DNA of 64,000 nt from Halobacteriovorax sp. (GTDB lineage Bacteria; Bdellovibrionota; Bacteriovoracia; Bacteriovoracales; Bacteriovoracaceae). The notes under the pieces are model-generated. The model searched no databases. It was not told the DNA's origin and was given only the letters and a program-made list of their open reading frames with translations. Position 1 is the first letter of the stretch. Every line of letters begins with the position of its first letter. Made by a program: the position numbers and the translations under genes. Below, piece after piece: positions 43,925-53,224 of the stretch. The stretch lies in the NCBI GenBank assembly GCA_024686135.1, contig JAIBDQ010000002.1, forward strand, positions 17,733 to 81,732, read 5' to 3'.

Positions 43925-45307
43925 TTACAATTGGTAGACCAATTTCTTAAAGTAATTACCACGTTCTTCAAAATCCCTAAAAAAGTCTGAACTTCCATTA
44001 CCCGGGGAAAGTAGTATGGTATCGCCCGTTCTACTTTTTTGGTAAGCAAATAAAACTGATTCTTCGAAACTTCCAACAATATAAGTTTGTGAATGCTCTC
44101 CAAGGGCTCTATTTAGCCTTTCCTTACACTCGCCGACTAAAACAAGGACTCTAGCGTGCTTGATAATTTCACCTGCATAAGGCTCAAACTCTATTTCTTC
44201 ATTATCTTTACCGCCTGCGATCAGGATCACAGGGTTTTTGTAGGAAGCGATACTTTTGAGCATATCTTCCATTTTTTCGGCTTTTGAATCGTTATAGAAG
44301 GAAACTCCATTTTTCTCCATCAAGAATTCGATTCTATGTGGGATTCCAGGGAATTTTTCAATACAGTTTTGGATAGCTTTATCAGAAGCATCTAGGGCCT
44401 TACAGGCCGTTATTGCGGCAAGAAGATTTTCTCGATTATCCTGTCCAACAATTCGCATCTTATTAACTTTAAATTCTGAATGATAATTAATATTGCTATG
44501 AATTCTTCTTTCGTGAAAATGTGTCCCCTGAATTTCATTCATCACACCCATTTTCAAAAAGCTTCTTCTAGAATACCAGTAAGTTTGGCAATTCGCGTTT
44601 CTGAAAAAGGTATTATTAGCAAGGGTATCAAAGTTTACTACCAAAGTGTCATCTGGCGATAATGACTTAATGATTGAAAGCTTCGTTTCAATATATTCAC
44701 CAACAGACCTAAAATGAGACTCTGGGTATTTTTCACTAATATTTGTAAAGACAACAAGCTTCGGATGAAAGTTTTGCAAGCTTTTCATTTGAATTGCTGA
44801 GACTTCAACAATTACATAATCAATTTCTTCTTTATTCGGAAGCATACAGTATTCAATAAATGGACTCTCACTCGTTCCACCTACGAAAACATTCTTACCA
44901 TCAAGCTTCATCGTAAAGCCGATCATATGAGCAACAGTTGTTCTTCCCTGGCTACCGCAAACTGCAATTATTGGTTTTCTACAAAGTTTATTGGCCAAAC
45001 CAAATTCACTATAAACTTCTTTTCCGTTCTGTCTTGCTAACTCTAACTGTGGAAGCATAGGATCCACCGAAGAAGTATAAACAACAACATCAGCATCTAT
45101 AAAGTCTTCATCTCTATGCTCACCAAAAGTCATTTCAGGAGCTGGAGATATTTTCTTTAGTTTTTTAACAGCTTTATTTAAGTCAAAGATGGGCTTTATA
45201 TCAGTAACTCTAATCAAGCATTCTAATCTATTGAAGAAGTTGATAAGGGTAAAACCTGTTCTGCCTATACCAACAATAAGAACTTTCTTATTTTTAAAAC
45301 GTTCCAT
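43925..45307 (-). CDS. murD: UDP-N-acetylmuramoyl-alanine-D-glutamate ligase
   Basis: A 460-residue Mur ligase adding D-Glu. It has the N-terminal LIVGIGRTGF, P-loop-type VCGSQGRTTVAH (a GxxGRTT form, different from the usual GTNGKTT), EVSAIQMKSL, and FYNDSKAEKMEDMLKS, ILIAGGKDN. The substituted P-loop Lys position (Arg in GRTT) is worth noting, as the family usually has Lys there. It is followed after 47 bases by ftsW. Length is typical. Confidence 0.9.
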   Translation of the reverse strand: MERFKNKKVLIVGIGRTGFTLINFFNRLECLIRVTDIKPIFDLNKAVKKLKKISPAPEMTFGEHRDEDFIDADVVVYTSSVDPMLPQLELARQNGKEVYSEFGLANKLCRKPIIAVCGSQGRTTVAHMIGFTMKLDGKNVFVGGTSESPFIEYCMLPNKEEIDYVIVEVSAIQMKSLQNFHPKLVVFTNISEKYPESHFRSVGEYIETKLSIIKSLSPDDTLVVNFDTLANNTFFRNANCQTYWYSRRSFLKMGVMNEIQGTHFHERRIHSNINYHSEFKVNKMRIVGQDNRENLLAAITACKALDASDKAIQNCIEKFPGIPHRIEFLMEKNGVSFYNDSKAEKMEDMLKSIASYKNPVILIAGGKDNEEIEFEPYAGEIIKHARVLVLVGECKERLNRALGEHSQTYIVGSFEESVLFAYQKSRTGDTILLSPGNGSSDFFRDFEERGNYFKKLVYQL

Positions 45308-45312
45308 TCAAA

Positions 45313-46392
45313 TTACCTCATCTTAAGGGTCGCAATCGCAACCAACGCCAGAAAAATACTAATGATCCAAAATCGGACAATAACTTTTGGCTCTGGCCAG
45401 CCTAACAACTCAAAATGGTGATGAATGGGTGCCATCTTAAAAATTCTTTTACCTCTTAATTTAAAAGACGCCACTTGAAGTATTACCGATAAGGCTTCAA
45501 CAACAAAAACACCGCCAATTAAGACAAATAAAATTTCATTCTTCGTAATGACTGCAATTGTTCCCAATGTGCCGCCAAGAGACAAAGACCCTACATCACC
45601 CATAAATATTTGAGCTGGATAAGAGTTGTACCATAAAAAGCCTACGCCAGCACCTATAATGGCCGTAGCTAAAACGCTCAACTCGCCCACACCATCGATG
45701 TATGGAATAAATAAATAGCTACTAATTTCGCGATGCCCCGACACATAAGCGAGCAATGCCAAAGTCACTGAACTTGTAATAATTGGACCAATGGCGAGGC
45801 CATCCAACCCATCAGTTAGATTAACCGCATTACTAGAGCCAACAATGACTAAAGTAGAAAACAGGACGTAACCAACTCCGCCCATATCAAACAGAGGTCC
45901 CTTCACAAATGGAACATAGAATTGAGTATCAATAACACCTTGATAATAGAGATACCATGAGGCAGCCAGGGCAGTTAATATCTGCCAAACAAGCTTTCCT
46001 TTAGCAGAAACACCATCCGTATTCCCCCTAAGGACTATTAGGTAATCATCCAAAAAACCCAATACAAAATAAGAACTCAATACAAACATCGTGACCAAGA
46101 AAGGCGCCGACATGAAGTTCCCGCAAAAGATTAATGCGAACAAAATGCTGCCTAGAATAAAAACTCCACCCATTGTTGGAGTTCCAGCTTTCTTTAAATG
46201 ACTCTCTGGGCCGCTCTCCCTAATCACCTGTCCGAATTGCTTTAATTTCATAAAGTTTATAAAAGCCTTCCCCCAGATAATTGAAATCGCTGCCGCAATT
46301 AAAAATGCAACAATTGCGCGAAACGTTATATATCTAAAAATATTAAATGCGGAAACGGACTGACTTAAAGGATAAAGAAAGTGATAGAGCAT
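45313..46392 (-). CDS. mraY: Phospho-MurNAc-pentapeptide translocase MraY
   Basis: A 359-residue multi-pass inner-membrane enzyme that moves phospho-MurNAc-pentapeptide onto undecaprenyl phosphate, making lipid I. Hallmarks seen: GTPTMGGVFIL, FLDDYLIVLRGNTDGVSAKGK, NLTDGLDGLAIGP, FMGDVGSLSLGG and the C-terminal PIHHHFELLGWPE. About ten membrane spans and a typical length. It lies between murF and murD as in most dcw clusters. Confidence 0.96.
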   Translation of the reverse strand: MLYHFLYPLSQSVSAFNIFRYITFRAIVAFLIAAAISIIWGKAFINFMKLKQFGQVIRESGPESHLKKAGTPTMGGVFILGSILFALIFCGNFMSAPFLVTMFVLSSYFVLGFLDDYLIVLRGNTDGVSAKGKLVWQILTALAASWYLYYQGVIDTQFYVPFVKGPLFDMGGVGYVLFSTLVIVGSSNAVNLTDGLDGLAIGPIITSSVTLALLAYVSGHREISSYLFIPYIDGVGELSVLATAIIGAGVGFLWYNSYPAQIFMGDVGSLSLGGTLGTIAVITKNEILFVLIGGVFVVEALSVILQVASFKLRGKRIFKMAPIHHHFELLGWPEPKVIVRFWIISIFLALVAIATLKMR

Positions 46393-46422
46393 AGGGACCC
46401 ATAAATTTTAAATACTTAGGTA

Positions 46423-47802
46423 TTAATTAAGTGCCACGAGAGTCTCCAATTGTAAAGTTCTACTCCCCTTTAGAAAAAAGTTAGAGTATCTCTCGTAACA
46501 ATCGGCCCAATCGTGCTTTAGTTCATCCACATTAGCGTAACACTTTCCTGCTTCAGAGTATCCCTTATTATAGAATTTGCTAAACCTTCCTACGAAAATA
46601 ACTTCACTAATATTTAGTGATTTTAAATATCTTCCAATTTCCTCATGATACTCTGGGCTCCTATTTCCAAGCTCATTCATATCGCCAAGAACAAAAAGGC
46701 TCTTGGATAAATCTTTCGATCTATCTTTTAAAAAAGTCGTAAATGTTTCTAGAGAAGCAATCATAGAGGAAGGATTTGCATTGTAAGCATCTAGGAAAAT
46801 AGACTTACCATCTCTATCAATCAGCTCTGATCTGTTGTTACTGGGTAGTGAAATATTTAAACAACAACTTTCTATTTCTTTAATTTTTTCAGGGAACATC
46901 TGCACCATTAAGCTTGCAGATAATGCCAAATTTTTAAAGTTATGAACTCCAAAAAGAGATGGTGCCTCCAAAGTTAAATCGACCTTCCCCTTGAGCTCCA
47001 TCTTAGTTCCCGTTAGCACAGCTTTTGTATTTCCATCCCTTAAACCAACCGAGACTGTTAAATCATCAAGAATTAATTTTTTTAAATGTCTATTATCTCC
47101 GTCGATAGAGAAGAATCCTTTTTTATTATTTACATAATCATATAAAGATCTTTTTTCTTTAAATACATTTTCTTCTGTTTCAAAGAACTCTAAATGTGAC
47201 TGACCAACGGTTGTAATAATACCAGCATCCGGATCTCCAAGATTACATAAAAATGGAATCTCTCCAGGATGATTAGTTCCCATTTCTAAAATGCAAATAC
47301 GATGTTTATTTTTGAGCCTTAGCATCGTCATAGGTACACCAAGATGATTATTCAGATTGCCGGAAGTATATAATACTTCTCCTGGGAACAAAGATTCACA
47401 AATATATGCGAGTAACTCTTTAGTTGTAGTTTTGCCATTGCTTCCAGTTATGCCGATTGTTTTGCTATTATTAGATCTCGAACGCCAATTATTTTGATGA
47501 AACTTGGCTAAGTCTTGTAAATATTTTTCGGTATTATCAACACCAATAAGAAAAACTTCCGGAAACTTTGTGAATAAATCTGAAGCATTAAAGTTTTCAT
47601 CGATTCTATATATGCAACCTGATGCCCCCTTAGTAATAGCGGATTCAATGAACTTATTTCCATCAAAATTCTCCCCTGATAAGGCTAAAAATAAATCTCC
47701 TTCTTGTATTGTTCTAGTATCTGTTGAGACGCGCTCTACCTGACGAATTTTTCCAAAGAATTGATCTTTATTTTTATTTACGAAGTCATCTATCTTTATC
47801 AT
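46423..47802 (-). CDS. murF: UDP-MurNAc-tripeptide-D-alanyl-D-alanine ligase
   Basis: A 459-residue Mur ligase adding D-Ala-D-Ala. Its P-loop is GITGSNGKTTTKEL, followed by LEMGTNHPGEIPFLC, and DAYNANPSSM and VLGDMNELG near the C-terminal third are diagnostic for MurF. ATG start one base after the murE stop, so the two are coupled. Length matches family. Confidence 0.95.
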   Translation of the reverse strand: MIKIDDFVNKNKDQFFGKIRQVERVSTDTRTIQEGDLFLALSGENFDGNKFIESAITKGASGCIYRIDENFNASDLFTKFPEVFLIGVDNTEKYLQDLAKFHQNNWRSRSNNSKTIGITGSNGKTTTKELLAYICESLFPGEVLYTSGNLNNHLGVPMTMLRLKNKHRICILEMGTNHPGEIPFLCNLGDPDAGIITTVGQSHLEFFETEENVFKEKRSLYDYVNNKKGFFSIDGDNRHLKKLILDDLTVSVGLRDGNTKAVLTGTKMELKGKVDLTLEAPSLFGVHNFKNLALSASLMVQMFPEKIKEIESCCLNISLPSNNRSELIDRDGKSIFLDAYNANPSSMIASLETFTTFLKDRSKDLSKSLFVLGDMNELGNRSPEYHEEIGRYLKSLNISEVIFVGRFSKFYNKGYSEAGKCYANVDELKHDWADCYERYSNFFLKGSRTLQLETLVALN

Positions 47803-47803
47803 T

Positions 47804-48493
47804 TTATTCTCGAATTGATTCCACTACCGAGAAGTCACTAAAAAAATGCTTCTCACCTTTAATCTCTTGGTACTCTTCATGACCTTTACCAGCTATCAAT
47901 AGAACATCACCTTCCTTTAGGTTCTTAACACCTGCCTTTATGGCCTTTTCCCTATCGGCTTCTACCAGCAAGGGTTCCTTTTTTAAACCTACCAAAATAT
48001 CTTTTATAATTTCGTCAGGCTCTTCTGATCTTGGATTGTCACTTGTGACAATGACTCCATGACTAGACTTTTCAGCTGCCTCGGCCATAAGCGGCCTCTT
48101 TGTTTTATCTCTATCACCGCCGCACCCAAACAATGTAATTACTTTAGACTTTGGAAAGGCCTTAACTGTTGCTTCTACTAGGTTCTCTATTGCATCAGGC
48201 GTATGAGCGTAATCGACGATAGCGAACGCATTATTAACCGGTAGAACTGAAAATCTTCCTTTCGGTGTCGCAATATTATTTAAATCAACTTTTTTAATAT
48301 CTATAAGACTAGCCACAACTCCTATAGAGAGCGCCAAATTGTCCTTATTATAATGTACTTTAAAAAATGGTGGTAAGTTAACAATCCCCAACTCTTCAAG
48401 GTTTTTAACTTTTGTAACTTTTGAATCCAGAGTCTCATTACTCATATATTTTTTTAAATCTTCAAAAAGTTTCACTTCTGATGGCGGAACCAT
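47804..48493 (-). CDS. murE: MurE C-terminal part (split by an in-frame stop)
   Basis: A 229-residue piece holding the ligase C-terminal domain: DYAHTPDAIENL, FGCGGDRDKTKRPLM, TSDNPRSEEPDEII and AGKGHEEYQ. DNPR is the signature for meso-diaminopimelate as the amino acid added. It starts at an ATG six bases after the TAA of the preceding piece and in the same frame; the codons between are TAA, TTA, ATG. No good ribosome-binding site precedes this ATG, so translation would depend on reinitiation or readthrough. Both halves look intact and conserved in key motifs, unlike a decayed pseudogene. Either MurE is made as two chains here or the stop is a sequence error. Confidence 0.8.
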   Translation of the reverse strand: MVPPSEVKLFEDLKKYMSNETLDSKVTKVKNLEELGIVNLPPFFKVHYNKDNLALSIGVVASLIDIKKVDLNNIATPKGRFSVLPVNNAFAIVDYAHTPDAIENLVEATVKAFPKSKVITLFGCGGDRDKTKRPLMAEAAEKSSHGVIVTSDNPRSEEPDEIIKDILVGLKKEPLLVEADREKAIKAGVKNLKEGDVLLIAGKGHEEYQEIKGEKHFFSDFSVVESIRE

Positions 48494-48496
48494 TAA

Positions 48497-49210
48497 TTAG
48501 GTTTCCGAGTCTTCGAACAATTCAACGATTCTGGCTTTTGCTGAAAAATATTCTTCCATCGTTCCATGGTAATCAAGATGGTCCTGACTAAACGAAGTCC
48601 AACCTGCCCCTGTCAGCTTTATACTGCCAAGTCGATTCTGATCAATTGCATGACTACTTACCTCCATAAAGAGATATTTAATATCTGAGCTCAAAGCACT
48701 TAAAACTCTTCTCAAATCAATATAAGAAGGTGTCGTGCCTGTGATTCCTAGATCTTTAATTTTCCCATTCACAGTAACACCAACAGTACCCAAACTTCCT
48801 GCTGGAATATTTTGTTGAAGGAGTAATTGCTCGCACAAACAAACACAGGTTGATTTACCATTAGTCCCAGTAATACCAATTACTTTTGGAGTACTGGTAC
48901 CTATTGGATAAAGATCATTTAAGATCTCTTCCAGTAAATCAGCCTCATTATTTAAATCAACAATAACGGTTGGATAACTTATATCAAACGCAGGTTTTTT
49001 ATTTAGAAAAAGAATTTCAGGTTCAACGGAGCTTAGTCTTTCTTTAAATAAGGATTCTGAATTAGAATCAGAAATTCTATAAACAGCCGCTATCCCTGCA
49101 CCTGAGTTTTGTAGGTTTGTTGTTAAATGTTGGAAACTAATATCATTATCGAAATTTAATAATTCAAACTTTAAATTTTTTAGATAGCTTAAAAGTTGAT
49201 CTTTATTCAT
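48497..49210 (-). CDS. murE: MurE N-terminal part (ends at an in-frame stop)
   Basis: A 237-residue piece of UDP-MurNAc-dipeptide:meso-diaminopimelate ligase. It holds the N-terminal uridine-binding domain and the first half of the ATPase domain: P-loop GITGTNGKST, MEVSSHAIDQNRL and DHLDYHGTMEEYFSAKARI, in which the Lys of SAKA is the expected carbamylated residue. It stops at TAA (48497-48499) where the ATPase domain should continue; the frame resumes unchanged. The full reading would be about 468 residues, near the normal MurE length. ATG overlaps the end of ftsI. All residues needed in this half are present. Confidence 0.8.
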   Translation of the reverse strand: MNKDQLLSYLKNLKFELLNFDNDISFQHLTTNLQNSGAGIAAVYRISDSNSESLFKERLSSVEPEILFLNKKPAFDISYPTVIVDLNNEADLLEEILNDLYPIGTSTPKVIGITGTNGKSTCVCLCEQLLLQQNIPAGSLGTVGVTVNGKIKDLGITGTTPSYIDLRRVLSALSSDIKYLFMEVSSHAIDQNRLGSIKLTGAGWTSFSQDHLDYHGTMEEYFSAKARIVELFEDSET

Positions 49211-51119
49211 AAACTGGCGGGGAGTAATTTAAAGATATCTCTGTATCTTTAGTTAATACTGATCCTGGAGCGGGCGTTTGTGATTTTACCACTCCAATTC
49301 CTGCAGATTTTATCTTGGCTTTTATTTTCTTTCCTAGTTTCATACTAGATTTTTTATCAAGACCTATAAAATCTGGAACAACTTCTGCGCTTGTAAATCT
49401 TCTTGCTGCTGATTGTTTAAACCTAACCTTATCAATATCACTTCCAATTTTCGGTTTCTTAATCGCCATCTGGTCAAACTCTTTTGTTTTATAAAGCATA
49501 TACTCAGCTACTTTCTTAAAGATAGGAGCCGCAATCTGGTTCCCATAATACTTTTTACTTCCAGGCTCATCTACATAGGCAAAGATAACAAATGGCTTTT
49601 TAATATTTACCGGGTATCCAATAAAACCCGGTATATAACCTTCATAGCCCCCATTCTTACCGGCCTTTTGAGCTGTACTCGTTTTTCCAGCTATTTTGAA
49701 ATAAGGAATTTTGGCATTTCCACCAGTTCCATCTTCAACCGCTTTAACAAGGATACTTGTAAGCTGGTCAGCCGTTGATTTATCTATAATCCTAGTTCTT
49801 TTCCTTTCTTTGCTTTCATCTTTTATTATTGTTGGAGGAATATAGTAACCACCGTTAGCAATCGCTGCATAAGCGGCGAGCATTTGAACACCTGTTACGG
49901 CCACTCCTTGTCCGAAAGAAATATTACTAAGGGTTAGTGGAGACACATTTTCATTATCATTATAAATTCCTCTAGATTCACCCGAAACTTCAATACCAGT
50001 TTTTTTTCCAAAACCAAATTCTCTTAAGGTTTCATTTAACCTAGGGTAGGTAAGATCAAAGGCCATCTTTGTCGTTCCAATATTTGAACTATACATTATA
50101 ATTTCTTCAACTGATAACCATTCATAATTTTTATGTGACTCGGCTTCAGTAATTACATGATCCTCTACTTTTAAATATCCACGCTCACAATAATAATTCG
50201 TATCAATCCTCGCAATTTTATTTTCTAAAGCTGAGGCAACGGTAAATACTTTAAAGGTACTCCCTGGCTCAAAGGGATCTGATACAAATGAAAGCTTCCT
50301 AAAGTCTCTTTCACTTTTTTTCAACACATTTGGGTCATAGGTAGGGTAATTTGCCATGGCTAAGATTTCACCAGTTGTTGCATCAATAACCCCGATACCA
50401 CCCTTTTTTGCTTGGAATTTTTCTACAGAATCTTTAAGTGCTTTTTCAGCAATAGCCTGAAGTTCTTTATCAATAGTTAAATTTAGCTCAAGTGGTTTAC
50501 CTTTTAAGCTCGAGCTCTGCATTTTAATGGCCCTACCTTTAGCGTCCTTAACATAGCGAATTGTTCTAGGCTCACCTTTGAGTTCCTTATCGAAGCTATA
50601 CTCAATTCCTGCTAAACCAATATTATCAATACCTACAAATCCTAGAGCCTGTGAAAATAGCTCATGATTTGGATAGATTCTTTTTGGAACAGCTTCTATA
50701 TAAATACCTGGAATTTCCTTGATTGTTTTTACTTGCTCTTTAGAAAGTGAAATTTTTCTTGCCAGCCATGTATAGCGCTCTCTTCCTTTAATCTTCTTTA
50801 TAATTTTTCCGTAAGTTAGAGCTGGTACTGTTTTCGCCAGTTTCTTATAACTAGTTTTGTCAGCTTTTAAATTTTTTGGAATAGTGAAAATACTATAAGT
50901 TTGAATATTTAAAGCGAGTGGATTTTTATTTCTATCATAAATATTTCCTCGCTTGGGATATACCTTTCGTTCTCTAATAAACTGAGATTTACTTCTACTT
51001 ATGAGTTCTTTTTTATCAACAACCTGTAACTTTAGCGCTTTTGCTAGGATTAACGTAAATGCTAATAGGAACATCCCTAAAGTAAAATAAATTCTATGCT
51101 TTAAATCTTTATTTTCCAT
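49203..51119 (-). CDS. ftsI: Septal transpeptidase FtsI/PBP3 with PASTA domain
   Basis: A 638-residue class B penicillin-binding protein with one N-terminal membrane span (about 10-28), a dimerisation domain (RGNIYDRNKNPLALN), and a transpeptidase domain with the SxxK motif in GSTFKVF, SSN in YSSNIGTTK and KTS in AGKTSTAQ, where most PBPs have KTG. A PASTA-like domain closes the protein (VPDFIGLDKKSSMKLG, then PAPGSVL). It crosslinks septal peptidoglycan with FtsW. It overlaps murE by eight bases. Among proteobacteria a PASTA end on FtsI is not the rule, though it is found in several Gram-negative lineages. Confidence 0.93.
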   Translation of the reverse strand: MENKDLKHRIYFTLGMFLLAFTLILAKALKLQVVDKKELISRSKSQFIRERKVYPKRGNIYDRNKNPLALNIQTYSIFTIPKNLKADKTSYKKLAKTVPALTYGKIIKKIKGRERYTWLARKISLSKEQVKTIKEIPGIYIEAVPKRIYPNHELFSQALGFVGIDNIGLAGIEYSFDKELKGEPRTIRYVKDAKGRAIKMQSSSLKGKPLELNLTIDKELQAIAEKALKDSVEKFQAKKGGIGVIDATTGEILAMANYPTYDPNVLKKSERDFRKLSFVSDPFEPGSTFKVFTVASALENKIARIDTNYYCERGYLKVEDHVITEAESHKNYEWLSVEEIIMYSSNIGTTKMAFDLTYPRLNETLREFGFGKKTGIEVSGESRGIYNDNENVSPLTLSNISFGQGVAVTGVQMLAAYAAIANGGYYIPPTIIKDESKERKRTRIIDKSTADQLTSILVKAVEDGTGGNAKIPYFKIAGKTSTAQKAGKNGGYEGYIPGFIGYPVNIKKPFVIFAYVDEPGSKKYYGNQIAAPIFKKVAEYMLYKTKEFDQMAIKKPKIGSDIDKVRFKQSAARRFTSAEVVPDFIGLDKKSSMKLGKKIKAKIKSAGIGVVKSQTPAPGSVLTKDTEISLNYSPPVYE

Positions 51120-51124
51120 AAAAA

Positions 51125-51436
51125 CTAAGGAACCACTATTATTTGTTTTTGAGTTGGTTGCTTTAAATTATGATTTGTGGCCATTGACCTTAAGTTTTTT
51201 GTCGAAAGAAGCTTAGCCTTCTTAGCCTTAAGTTCTTTATTTTCTAAAAGACTTTTTTCAATTTTAGAGTTCACTTCATTAACTTTGTAATCTAGTTCAA
51301 CACCTTTCATGCGAAATAAGACAAAGAGTATAGAAATTGTAATAAAGGTCAATGAGAGGGGAAAGCCGTGGCTACTAAAAAAAGTATCTTTAAGTTTATC
51401 ACTTATTTTAATTTTTCTTTTTACTCGAGTAGACAT
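51125..51436 (-). CDS. ftsL: FtsL-like small division protein
   Basis: A 103-residue bitopic protein with a basic N-terminus, one membrane span (about 26-43: LSLTFITISILFVLF) and a periplasmic coiled-coil region (LDYKVNEVNSKIEKSLLENKEL). The place between rsmH and ftsI, size and topology are those of FtsL. Sequence similarity in this family is always low, so the call rests on position and architecture. It would join FtsB-FtsQ in activating FtsWI. Confidence 0.8.
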   Translation of the reverse strand: MSTRVKRKIKISDKLKDTFFSSHGFPLSLTFITISILFVLFRMKGVELDYKVNEVNSKIEKSLLENKELKAKKAKLLSTKNLRSMATNHNLKQPTQKQIIVVP

Positions 51437-51446
51437 AAGAGCCCTG

Positions 51447-52385
51447 CTATTTAATCTTTTGTATTACTCTTAGTTTAGCACTTCTCGCCCTCGGATTGTT
51501 TAAAATTTCGTCTTGGGTTGGTAAAACAGGTTTTTTAGTCAAAATTTTTAATGTCTCATCTTCTTTGGCAGCATTTTTAAACGACCATTTTACTATTCTA
51601 TCTTCTAGCGAGTGAAAGCTAATGATTTGAATAATTCCACCAGGGTTTAGTAAAGAAAAAAGCTCAGGTATAAGATCTTCTATTACTGTAAGTTCTTGAT
51701 TTACCTCAATTCGTAATGCTTGAAATGTTCTCGTAGCAGGATGAGGTTTCTTATGACGTTGTCCTGGTGGATATGAAAGGAAAACAACTTCCTCTAATTC
51801 CTTCGTGGTTCTAAATGGATTTTCTTTTCTTTTTTCTACTATATTTCGGGCAATTCTTCTGCTTAATCTTTCCTCTCCATACTTATAAATCACATTCGCT
51901 AAATCTTCTTCATCATATGTATTAACAATATCAGCGGCCGTAATAGCTTCTTCATCACCATAATTCATTCGCATATCAAGAGGGCCATCTTCTCGATAGG
52001 AAAAACCTCTTTCGGCTTTATCAAACTGATGGCTTGAAACTCCTAGATCTATGGTTACAAAATCAATTCCACCAACGTCGTGGGACTCTTTGTATTTTTT
52101 AAACTCATCTGGGAAGTTGATAAAATTAGAATATATCAACTCTATATTTTCTGAAAAAGGTGAAGCCTCAATCTTTTTCTTTCCTGTAGCAATTGCATCT
52201 GGGTCCTGATCAAACCCTATAATTTTCGTATTCTCTCTTTCTTCTAATATTGAGAAAACGTGACCACCGCCGCCAAAAGTCAGATCTGCACCAAGAATAT
52301 TTTCCTTAGTTGTTAACAATTCTTTAATGTTTTCCACAATTTCTGTTTTTAAAACAGACTCATGTTTACCGAATTCATACGTCAT
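51447..52385 (-). CDS. rsmH: 16S rRNA m4C1402 methyltransferase
   Basis: A 312-residue RsmH (MraW), methylating N4 of C1402 in 16S rRNA. Typical features: HESVLKTEIV near the start, LGADLTFGGGGHVFSIL for SAM binding, FVTIDLGVSSHQFDKAERGFSYREDGPLDMRMN, and PATRTFQALRIEVNQEL and IISFHSLEDRIVK. It is first of the dcw core; no mraZ precedes it. Its ATG overlaps the mtnP stop by one base. Confidence 0.96.
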   Translation of the reverse strand: MTYEFGKHESVLKTEIVENIKELLTTKENILGADLTFGGGGHVFSILEERENTKIIGFDQDPDAIATGKKKIEASPFSENIELIYSNFINFPDEFKKYKESHDVGGIDFVTIDLGVSSHQFDKAERGFSYREDGPLDMRMNYGDEEAITAADIVNTYDEEDLANVIYKYGEERLSRRIARNIVEKRKENPFRTTKELEEVVFLSYPPGQRHKKPHPATRTFQALRIEVNQELTVIEDLIPELFSLLNPGGIIQIISFHSLEDRIVKWSFKNAAKEDETLKILTKKPVLPTQDEILNNPRARSAKLRVIQKIK

Positions 52386-53224
52386 TATCTGGTTAAAACC
52401 TCTACGATCTCTTTTTGTTCTTCACTAAGGCTTTCTAGGGGAGTCATGATCCCAACTCTATTTTCTTTAGGAAATTCAAACTGATTCTCATTCAATTTTT
52501 TTAATACAAGTTTAACAACCTTATTAGCATTTACATTATTATCTTTCATTACTTTTAAAATTTCATCAATTGCACAATGCTCTTCTTTCCAGCAATCATA
52601 ATCTGTAACCATTGCTATAGTTGCATAGGCCATTCCCGCTTCTTTTGCTAAATAGGACTCCGGTACATTAGTCATTCCAATTACGCTTGCGCCAAAGCTA
52701 CGATAAATCTCCGACTCAGCTCTCGAAGAGAACTGCGGACCCTCAATACAAATATATGATCCTCCGTCAGAGTTTTTCACATCGCATTCCGAACAGGCTT
52801 CGTGCAAAATTTTTCTCAAACTTTTATCAACGGGGTAAGCCGCTGAAACATGTGCAACAATTCCATTCCCAAAAAAAGTTCTCTCTCGCTTGCCTTTTGT
52901 CCAATCAATAAAGTTATCTGGTGTAACAAAGGTCCTAGGTGGTAACTCTTCTTTTAAACTACCTACAGCTGAAACCGAGACTAAGTACTCAACCCCGAGT
53001 TTCTTTAAAGCATAGATGTTAGCCCTGTAATTAACCTCAGTCGGTAATAACTTATGTCCTCTCCCATGACGAGGAAGAAAAAATGCCTTCACCCCGTCAA
53101 CCTCTGCTTCTATAATTGAGTCACTAGGGCTTCCAAAAGGCGTTTCTACCTTATGTTCTTTAATAGTTTTGATACCATCAAGCTCGTAAATACCACTTCC
53201 ACCTATAATTCCGATTTTTGACAT
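52385..53224 (-). CDS. mtnP: 5'-methylthioadenosine phosphorylase
   Basis: A 279-residue purine-nucleoside-phosphorylase-like enzyme that splits MTA, a by-product of polyamine synthesis, into adenine and methylthioribose 1-phosphate. Motifs seen: IGIIGGSGIYEL, TPFGSPSD, LPRHGRGHKLLPTEVNYRANI, EGPQFSSRAESEIYRSFGASVIGMTNVPE and VTDYDCW, which match the MTAP family. An AAGGAG site precedes the ATG. It is directly upstream of rsmH and may drive the dcw cluster transcript from its own promoter. Its presence at the head of a dcw cluster is uncommon. Confidence 0.9.
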   Translation of the reverse strand: MSKIGIIGGSGIYELDGIKTIKEHKVETPFGSPSDSIIEAEVDGVKAFFLPRHGRGHKLLPTEVNYRANIYALKKLGVEYLVSVSAVGSLKEELPPRTFVTPDNFIDWTKGKRERTFFGNGIVAHVSAAYPVDKSLRKILHEACSECDVKNSDGGSYICIEGPQFSSRAESEIYRSFGASVIGMTNVPESYLAKEAGMAYATIAMVTDYDCWKEEHCAIDEILKVMKDNNVNANKVVKLVLKKLNENQFEFPKENRVGIMTPLESLSEEQKEIVEVLTR

